A DNA stretch of 64,000 nucleotides from positions 181,563,759-181,627,758 of the forward strand of contig NC_053496.1 in the NCBI RefSeq assembly GCF_905171775.1, given 5' to 3'. The position numbers were made by a program, and so were the translations under genes. A model generated the notes under the pieces. The model saw only the letters and a list, made by a program, of their open reading frames with translations. It was not told the origin of the DNA and made no database searches. The stretch comes from Rana temporaria (lineage: Eukaryota; Chordata; Amphibia; Anura; Ranidae). Shown piece by piece: positions 57,741 through 64,000 of this stretch. Numbering within the stretch: the stretch's first letter is position 1; each line of letters begins with the position of its first letter.

Positions 57741-58231
57741 AGATGCCCCCTTCAAGAGCCCGTACCCTCTCATTGTTTCTTTGTCAGGCGTGATCCAATA
57801 CGGGATCTGAGAAGTCCGCACACGTTCCTGGTCTTCGGTACCACTGGGACTTGTCATTGTCAATAGGATAGAGATGATCCAGCGGGTACGTGTCCTCAGA
57901 GAAGATGGCCATCGTACAGAAACGTTGTACTTCAATGGAGTCGTATTTCCCACATCATGGTGCAGATCCTACAATGCCCCAAGTTGGAGGATCCTCAGGA
58001 AATAGATTCCTTCGGGCTGTTAGAGATCTTTTCACCTTCAGTTGTTTAGATCCATACTCAGGGAACACCGACACCATAGGTTATGATTGTATCCTTGCTT
58101 TATTTGTATTGCAGAAGGTCGAAGATGATGGTTGACTATCAGTTTTTAGGAGGCGAGGTCCTTGTTTGATGAAATCCCATCAAAGAACTGCTCATAAAAA
58201 CAAGCCACAGTCCCAATTTCCCAAACATCTC
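57741..58231 (+). other. Unassigned 5' region of the plus-strand zinc-finger gene
   Basis: No exon recognised. The KRAB-like exon that should start here is only partly present from about 58232, so this stretch appears to have replaced its 5' half. Confidence 0.35.
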
Positions 58232-58294
58232 CTGCCACCAACGAGCTCTACGAAGACGTCATGATGGACAATCAGCCGCCCCTCACATCACCGG
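58232..58294 (+). pseudogene. Truncated KRAB-like exon, plus-strand zinc-finger gene
   Basis: Encodes only NELYEDVMMDNQPPLTSPG, the end of the KRAB-A exon, with a good donor (ccgg|gtaaga, phase 1). The VYFSMEEWE part and an acceptor are missing upstream. As it stands it could not be an internal KRAB exon. Confidence 0.75.
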
Positions 58295-58339
58295 GTAAGA
58301 GGAGACTTTATTGTAAAGGAGAGAGCAGTACGGAGGGTC

Positions 58340-58745
58340 TTGGCAATCAACCAATTAACTGTTATGCCTTGTACACACGGCCGGACTTTTGACCGTGCAA
58401 AAGTCCACCGTGAGTCTGTCGGAACTCCGACGAAAAGAAAGAGAGCAGGTTCTCTATCTAAGGTCCGTCGGACTTCCGAGAAAAAAGTCCAATGGAGGCT
58501 ACACACGGCCGGACTTTCTGAGAAAAAAAGCCAGTCGGACTATTTTTCTCGGAAAGTCCGGCCGTGTGTACGAGGCATTAGGTGAGCAGGACACCTACTA
58601 ATTGGTGGTGGTGAATAGTTGTTTACATATTGGACTTTCATGGCTGTAATTTAATTGTACACCTATTGTTTTTATGCCGTTGGAATTTGTATACGTTTAT
58701 GTAATATTGAAAGGTTGCTTTTAGTGCATTATTATTTTATTAATT
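58340..58745. mobile_element. Insertion with 14-bp target duplication
   Basis: cagtacggagggtc occurs on both sides (58326-58339, 58746-58759), while in homologous introns it occurs once (for example 60076). The 406-bp insert contains a MITE and an AT-rich end (ttattattttattaatt), suggesting a non-LTR retroelement tail. Confidence 0.7.
58365..58577. mobile_element. Harbinger-like MITE (H13), GGCCGGACTTT subfamily
   Basis: Ends TGCCTTGTACACACGGCCGG and gtgtgtacgaggca; TTA flanks (58362-58364, 58578-58580); 213 bp; nested in the preceding insertion. Confidence 0.9.
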
Positions 58746-58800
58746 CAGTACGGAGGGTCCACCTAGATCCTACATCATCTTATAAACACATAGAAACAAT

Positions 58801-59537
58801 GGCCCAGATTCAAGAAGCACTTGCGCCCGCGCAACCATAGGTTGCGCGGCGCAAGTGCTTACTTGCTCCGGTGTAACGAGTGCTCCTGATTCAGGAACCT
58901 CGTTACACCGAATGCAGCCTAGGATCTGACAGACATAAGCCTCCTTATGCCTTCACATCCCAGGCTGCATTCTTGCGTTGGCCGCTAGGGGGCGCGGCCA
59001 TTGTGATCGGCGTATAGTATGCAAATTGCATACTACCACCGATTCACAAAAGTTGCGCGGGCCCTGCGCACGCAAGGTACGGAGTTTCCGTACGGCGACT
59101 TTAGCGCAAGGTTGCTCCTGCTATAGCAGGGGCAACCTATGCTAAAGTATAGCTGCGCTTCCCGCTCGTGAAATTTGAATTTCACGTTGTTTACGTAAGT
59201 GATTCGTGAATGGCGCTGGACGCCATTCACGTTCACTTAGAAGCAAATGACGTCCTTGCGACGTCATTTGCCGCAATGCACGTCGGGAAAGTTTCCCGAC
59301 GGAGCATGCGCTGTTCGCTCGGCGCGGGAGCGTGCCTAATTTAAATGATTCCCGCCCCCGGCGGGATCATTTACATTAGGCAGCCTTACGCCCGGCTGTT
59401 TAGCATATCGCCCGCGCAATTTACGGAGCTACTGCTCCGTGAATCGCTGGGCAAATCGAAATATTTGCGTGGGCGCAGAGAAAAATCTTTGCTCTTTGCC
59501 CACGCAAATATTGCTCCATTCTACCTGAATCTGGGCC
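58801..59537. mobile_element. CpG-rich palindromic MITE (GATTCA family), copy f
   Basis: The ends GGCCCAGATTCAAG and ctgaatctgggcc are flanked by AAT on both sides (58798-58800, 59538-59540). The homologous intron at 61675-61690 (agaaacaatgtattcag) shows the empty site, so a 3-bp duplication is firm. Intronic. Confidence 0.95.
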
Positions 59538-59570
59538 AATGTATTCAGTCAGTGTGTGTGTTTCCTACAG

Positions 59571-59668
59571 ATGGATCCAGTAATGGTAACCCACCAGAGA
59601 GATGTCCCCGTCCTCTGTATTCCCGGGATTCCACACAGGAAGGTCACACCATCCCCCACCATCATCAG
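59571..59668 (+). CDS. Plus-strand zinc-finger gene, repeat exon 1
   Basis: 98 nt, phase 1 in, phase 0 out; acceptor tttcctacag, donor catcag|gtaggt. One module: (D)GSSNGNPPERCPRPLYSRD, STQEGHTIPHHHQ. Intact consensus form of the module repeated 16 times in the minus-strand gene. Confidence 0.85.
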
Positions 59669-59775
59669 GTAGGTGGTTGGAATACTGAAGTGACACAAGA
59701 CTGTAAAAAATGAGTCTCAGGTTATCGGTGCTCACATTTTTTAAGATATTATTTTCTACTCTTCTTTTGGTTTAG

Positions 59776-59911
59776 CATGAAGAACAGATATATATGAAAG
59801 TTGAGGTTAAAGAGGAAGAAGAGGAGACATATGGGTATCAGGAGTCTACAGAGGAGGTTGGGATGGTGGGGATCATGAAACAGGAGGAATCTGCTCCAGA
59901 TATTAAGACAG
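59776..59911 (+). CDS. Plus-strand zinc-finger gene, acidic exon 1
   Basis: 136 nt, phase 0 in, phase 1 out; acceptor ttggtttag, donor gacag|gtaagt. Encodes HEEQIYMKVEVKEEEEETYG, YQESTEEVGMVGIMKQEES and a DIKTG end. Contains two psi-K-x-E-type sites (MKVE, VKEE), possible SUMO acceptor motifs (inference). Nearly identical to 60557 and 61338. Confidence 0.85.
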
Positions 59912-60157
59912 GTAAGTAAGTAATCTTAAATACAGAAACTCTTCAGGTATATGGATTGATGATTGTAGGATCTGTAGACCTTAATCAGGTTAGATAATCC
60001 CAAAGTCATGATGGAGAATCAGCCGCCCCTCACATCACCGGGTAAGAGGAGACTTTATTGTAAAGGAGAGAGCAGTACGGAGGGTCCACCTAGATCCCCC
60101 ATCATCTGATAAACACATAGAAAAAATGTATTCAGTCAGTGTGTGTGTTTCCTACAG

Positions 60158-60237
60158 ATGGATCCAGTAATGGGAACCCGCCGGAGAGATGTCCCCGTCC
60201 TCTGTATTCCCAGCTAACAGTGGGGCCCAAACTGTAG
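60158..60237 (+). pseudogene. Truncated repeat exon with in-frame TAG
   Basis: 80 nt after acceptor tttcctacag; module start then LYSQLTVGPKL and TAG; donor lost. Possible poison or terminal exon if used. Duplicates at 60939-61018 and 61720-61799. Confidence 0.8.
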
Positions 60238-60351
60238 GGTGGTGCACATTATTGTAAAGGAGAGAGCAGTACGGAGGCTCCACCTAGATCCCCCATCATC
60301 TGATAAACACATAGAAAAAATGTATTCAGTCAGTGTGTGTGTTTTCTACAG

Positions 60352-60449
60352 ATGGATCCAGTAATGGGAACCCACCAGAGAGATGTCCCTGTCCTCTGTA
60401 TTCCCGGGATTCCACACAAGAAGATCACACCATCCCCCACCATCATCAG
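60352..60449 (+). CDS. Plus-strand zinc-finger gene, repeat exon 2
   Basis: 98 nt, phases 1 to 0, acceptor gttttctacag, donor catcag|gtaggt. One module with STQEDHTIPHHHQ. Identical to 61133-61230 as far as I can see. Confidence 0.85.
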
Positions 60450-60556
60450 GTAGGTGGTTGGAATACTGAAGTGACACAAGACTGTAAAAAATGAGTCTCA
60501 GGTTATCGGTGCTCGCGTTTTTTAAGATATTATTTTCTACTCTTCTTTTGGTTTAG

Positions 60557-60692
60557 CATGAAGAACAGATATATATGAAAGTTGAGGTTAAAGAGGAAGA
60601 AGAGGAGACATATGGGTATCAGGAGTCTACAGAGGAGGTTGGGATGGTGGGGATCATGAAACAGGAGGAATCTGCTCCAGATATTAAGACAG
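60557..60692 (+). CDS. Plus-strand zinc-finger gene, acidic exon 2
   Basis: 136 nt, phases 0 to 1; same protein as acidic exon 1 (MKVEVKEEEEETYG). Part of the second 781-bp unit. Confidence 0.85.
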
Positions 60693-60938
60693 GTAAGTAA
60701 GTAATCTTAAATACAGAAACTCTTCAGGTATATGGATTGATGATTGTAGGATCTGTAGACCTTAATCAGGTTAGATAATCCCAAAGTCATGATGGAGAAT
60801 CAGCCGCCCCTCACATCACCGGGTAAGAGGAGACTTTATTGTAAAGGAGAGAGCAGTACGGAGGGTCCACCTAGATCCCCCATCATCTGATAAACACATA
60901 GAAAAAATGTATTCAGTCAGTGTGTGTGTTTCCTACAG

Positions 60939-61018
60939 ATGGATCCAGTAATGGGAACCCGCCGGAGAGATGTCCCCGTCCTCTGTATTCCCAGCTAACA
61001 GTGGGGCCCAAACTGTAG
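60939..61018 (+). pseudogene. Truncated repeat exon with in-frame TAG (unit 2)
   Basis: Copy of 60158-60237 in the second 781-bp unit. Confidence 0.8.
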
Positions 61019-61132
61019 GGTGGTGCACATTATTGTAAAGGAGAGAGCAGTACGGAGGCTCCACCTAGATCCCCCATCATCTGATAAACACATAGAAAAA
61101 ATGTATTCAGTCAGTGTGTGTGTTTTCTACAG

Positions 61133-61230
61133 ATGGATCCAGTAATGGGAACCCACCAGAGAGATGTCCCTGTCCTCTGTATTCCCGGGATTCCACACAA
61201 GAAGATCACACCATCCCCCACCATCATCAG
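61133..61230 (+). CDS. Plus-strand zinc-finger gene, repeat exon 3
   Basis: 98 nt, phases 1 to 0, same splice signals and protein as repeat exon 2. Confidence 0.85.
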
Positions 61231-61337
61231 GTAGGTGGTTGGAATACTGAAGTGACACAAGACTGTAAAAAATGAGTCTCAGGTTATCGGTGCTCGCGTT
61301 TTTTAAGATATTATTTTCTACTCTTCTTTTGGTTTAG

Positions 61338-61473
61338 CATGAAGAACAGATATATATGAAAGTTGAGGTTAAAGAGGAAGAAGAGGAGACATATGGGTAT
61401 CAGGAGTCTACAGAGGAGGTTGGGATGGTGGGGATCATGAAACAGGAGGAATCTGCTCCAGATATTAAGACAG
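61338..61473 (+). CDS. Plus-strand zinc-finger gene, acidic exon 3
   Basis: 136 nt, phases 0 to 1, same protein as acidic exons 1 and 2. Third unit; its downstream flank begins to differ (gtaatattaaatac). Confidence 0.85.
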
Positions 61474-61719
61474 GTAAGTAAGTAATATTAAATACAGAAA
61501 CTCTTCAGGTATATGGATTGATGATGGTAGGATCTGTAGACCTTCATCAGGTTAGATAATCCCAAAGTCATGATGGATAATCAGCCGCCCCTCACATCAC
61601 CGGGTAAGAGGAGACTTTATTGTAAAGGAGAGAGCAGTACGGAGGGTCCACCTAGATCCCCCATCATCTGATAAACACATAGAAACAATGTATTCAGTCA
61701 GTGTGTGTGTTTCCTACAG

Positions 61720-61799
61720 ATGGATCCAGTAATGGGAACCCACCAGAGAGATGTCCCCCTCCTCTGTATTCCCAGCTAACAGTGGGGCCCAAACTGTAG
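61720..61799 (+). pseudogene. Truncated repeat exon with in-frame TAG (unit 3)
   Basis: Same design; CPPPLYSQ instead of CPRPLYSQ. Confidence 0.8.
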
Positions 61800-61883
61800 G
61801 GTGGTGCACATAATTGTAAAGGAGAGAGCAGTACGGAGGCTCCACCTAGATCCCCCATCATCTGATAAACACATAGAAACAAT

Positions 61884-62617
61884 TATTCAGATTCACGTAG
61901 AGCGGCGTATGTTTAAGCGGGCGTAGCGCATCTCATATCCGCTACGCCGACGTAACATAGAGAGGCAAGACCAGTATTCACAAAGCACTTGCTCCCTAAG
62001 TTACGGCAGCCTAGCGTAAATGGGCTGGCGTAGGCCCTCGTAATTCAAAGTAGGCTGGAAGGTGGGCGTGTTGTATTGAAATGAATCGTGACCCCATGTG
62101 AATGCATGGCCGAACGAACGGCGCATGCGCGCACATGCTCAGAATCACGTCGCAAATACTCCCTAAGATACGACGTCACAATGCCTACGACGTGAAACCT
62201 CACTTACGCCCAGCCCCATTCACATACGGCTTACGTAAACGACGTAAAACCTGACGGAACTTCAGACGTCCATACCCTAAACGACTTAGACCAGCTTTTT
62301 GGTGGTTTAACTTTACGCCGGAAAAACGTCTTACGTAAACGACATAGATTACAGCGACGGGCGCAAGTACGTTCGTGAATCGGCGTATCTAGCTCATTTA
62401 CATATTCGACGCGTAAATCAATGGAAGCGCCCCTTGCGGCCAGCGTAAATATGCACCCAAGATACGACAGCGTAGGAGACTTACGTCGGTCGTATCTTGC
62501 CAAAATTCAGGCGTATCTGCTTTCCTAAATACGGCGCATAGATACCATGGCGCACATTTGGACTTACGATGGCGTATCTGGAGATATGTTGTCGTAAGTC
62601 CTTTCTGAATCCCGGCC
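61884..62617. mobile_element. CpG-rich palindromic MITE (GATTCA family), copy g
   Basis: Opens attcagattcacgtagagcg, closes ctgaatcccggcc. Its left flank is the start of one intron (catagaaacaat) and its right flank (agaaactcttcaggtata) comes from another, so sequence between them, including a repeat and an acidic exon, is missing. Confidence 0.85.
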
Positions 62618-62841
62618 AGAAACTCTTCAGGTATATGGATTGATGATGGTAGGATCTGTAGACCTTCATCAGGTTAGATAATCCCAAAGTCATGATGGAC
62701 AATCAGCCGCCCCTCACATCTCCGGGTAAGAGGAGACTTTATTGTAAAGGAGAGAGCAGTACGGAGGGTCCACCTAGATCCCTCATCATCTGATAAACAC
62801 ATAGAAACAATGTATTCAGTCCGTGTGTGTGTTTCCTACAG

Positions 62842-62939
62842 ATGGATCCAGTAATGGGAACCCACCAGAGAGATGTCCCCGTCCTCTGTATTCCCGGGAT
62901 TCCACACAGGAAGGTCACACCATCCCCCACCATCATCAG
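62842..62939 (+). CDS. Plus-strand zinc-finger gene, repeat exon 4
   Basis: 98 nt, phases 1 to 0; acceptor gtttcctacag, donor catcag|gtaggt. Module of the STQEGHTIPHHHQ type, as in repeat exon 1. Confidence 0.85.
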
Positions 62940-63053
62940 GTAGGTGGGACTTTGAGTCCAGGGTTCAATGGTGACTCCAAACTATATGAGATTATATTCT
63001 TCTTTGTACTTGGTATCACTTGCATGTTACTTTCTACTAATTTGTTGGTTTAG

Positions 63054-63177
63054 GTCGAAGACTCAATGAATATGAAAGTTGAGGTTAAAGAGGAAGAAGA
63101 GCAGACATATACGAGGGGTAATCAGCAGTCTAAGGTCATGGTTAAGGAGGAGGAAGTTTCTCTAGACGCCATAAGGG
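63054..63177 (+). CDS. Plus-strand zinc-finger gene, acidic exon 4 (distinct)
   Basis: 124 nt, phases 0 to 1; acceptor gttggtttag, donor aaggg|gtaagt. Encodes VEDSMNMKVEVKEEEEQTYT, RGNQQSKVMVKEEEVSLD and a AIRG end. Diverged from acidic exons 1-3. By analogy with the minus-strand gene the finger exon would follow, but none is present before 64000. Confidence 0.85.
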
Positions 63178-63596
63178 GTAAGTGATACACGGGGAGGCAA
63201 AAACTGTTCACATTTCATTTTTCTCCAGAAAGTTGGAAGAATACTTACTGAATGGAAGTGGTGGACAATGCACAGACCTTCTCATCGTCTGGTACGAAGA
63301 TAACGGGTTGGAAATGGTAGACCAGCAAAGAAACATCTTGACATCTATGACATGTTAATGGAAGCTTACTGGGACTTTAAGCTTAGTTCCAGGGTATACT
63401 CCCCCCCCAGGGCCGGGACAATAGGTGTGCAGGGTGGGCAGGAGGGACAGCATACCAGGGGCGCAATGGTTTATTGCAGGGATGGGGGTGCCCTGTGCCA
63501 GATGCTTCTGGAGTAGTGAAAGCAACCCACTGCTAACCTTAAGGGAAGGGGTGTGCAGTTTTGTCATCTTTGCCCTGTGCGCTGGACAGTGGCGTC
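63178..63596. other. Intron-like spacer with an old DNA-element fragment
   Basis: cagggccgggacaataggtg at about 63410 resembles an old hAT-type end. No exon seen. Confidence 0.4.
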
Positions 63597-64000
63597 GCTA
63601 GGGGCTGGCTTTTGGGGCTATAGCCCCCCAATCTGGGGCCCATAGCCCAGAGTCTCTGCAGGGGTCCCCAATCACAGGGCCGCGAGCAGCAGAGAGATTA
63701 TATCATTGCTCACTGTCTGCCTTCTCTCTGGGGACCCTGAGGTAAGTGGGGGCCTCTCTGGGGACCCTAATGCAAAGGGGGGGCTCTCTGGGGACCCTGA
63801 TGCAAAGGGGGTCTCTCTGGGGACCCTGATGCAAGGAGGGTCTCTCTGGGGACCCTGATGCAAGGAGGGTCTCTCTGGGGACCCTGATGCAAGGGGGGCT
63901 CTCTGGGGACCCTGATGCAAGGAGGGGCTCTCTGGGGACCCTGATGCAAGGAGGGGCTCTCTGGGCACCCAGATGCAAGGGGGGGCTCTCTGGGGACTCC
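63597..64000. mobile_element. hAT element (CAGTGGCGTCGCTAGGGG end), runs off the window
   Basis: The 5' end matches the inverted end of the element at 49024-50250. From about 63720 it contains about nine units of a ~30-bp minisatellite (tctctggggaccctgatgca, aggaggg) that continues past the window end. Confidence 0.8.

Larger units (their letters stand above)
59776..61710 (+). repeat. 781-bp tandem duplication of exon modules (~2.5 copies)
   Basis: Landmarks repeat exactly 781 bp apart: acidic exons 59776, 60557, 61338; KRAB-tail remnants 60005, 60786, 61567; truncated repeat exons 60158, 60939, 61720; repeat exons 60352, 61133. Units differ at only a few bases, so the duplication is recent or homogenised. 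The 37-nt KRAB-tail remnants (VMMENQPPLTSPG plus donor; also at 62689-62725) lack a compatible acceptor. Confidence 0.95.

Noticed and set aside
58232..58294. Functional KRAB exon in the plus-strand gene
   Set aside because: The VYFSMEEWE half and a phase-compatible acceptor are missing upstream.
1..64000. tRNA, rRNA, snRNA or microRNA genes
   Set aside because: No cloverleaf-type boxes or known RNA sequences recognised by eye; the many hairpins are MITE arms. A tRNAscan/Infernal run would settle this.

Overview
This window looks like a gene-poor, repeat-dense piece of an anuran nuclear genome, most likely a true frog (Ranidae). I infer this from three things. (1) The zinc-finger exon architecture matches the frog C2H2 pattern: KRAB-like exon, repeated DGSSNGNPPERCPRPLYSRD-type exon, acidic exon, finger exon. 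(2) There are many PIF/Harbinger-like MITEs with CGTACACACG ends and 3-bp TWA target duplications. (3) There are TTAA-flanked Kolobok/T2-like elements, L2 LINEs, a Penelope-like element, Tc1 fragments and hAT MITEs. Nothing bacterial or viral was seen. No RNA gene was recognised.

Layout. 1-35.6 kb is non-coding and built from four diverged copies of a large segmental duplication. Each copy holds module A (a 5'-flank-like segment with ACTTCCTG/TGACATCA motifs and a splice-donor-like tail), module B, and minisatellite C (30-32 bp unit around CCACCAATGTAAG). The copies start near 3.0, 10.3, 21.8 and 30.9 kb and are broken up by MITEs, hAT elements, L2, a Penelope-like relic (14.6-17.9 kb), large palindromes and an AT-rich 'gaataaaat' tract (26.2-28.5 kb). 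35.7-39.8 kb is transposon debris: a hAT-like composite, a Tc1 mosaic and an element with internal 188-bp tandem repeats.

40.1-48.7 kb is a minus-strand C2H2 zinc-finger gene. Eight exons from a KRAB-A-like exon (48037-48160) to a nine-finger terminal exon (40115-41445) have consistent splice sites and join in one open frame of 1285 codons including the stop. One exon (45376-47030) holds sixteen tandem copies of a 34-37-residue finger-associated-repeat-like module. The 5' end with the start codon is unresolved.

48.9-58.2 kb is transposons, minisatellites, two further A-like modules (51.5 and 52.9 kb) and a duplicated segment (54.2/57.5 kb). 58.2-63.2 kb is the N-terminal half of a plus-strand zinc-finger gene: a truncated KRAB exon, then phase-matched repeat and acidic exons expanded by a recent 781-bp tandem duplication. 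Its finger exon, if it exists, lies beyond the window. The two genes are divergent and about 9.5 kb apart.

How it works together (inference). The repeat exon (phase 1 to 0) and the acidic exon (phase 0 to 1) form a frame-neutral pair, so tandem duplication of the pair or within-exon expansion changes the regulatory N-terminus without breaking the finger domain.
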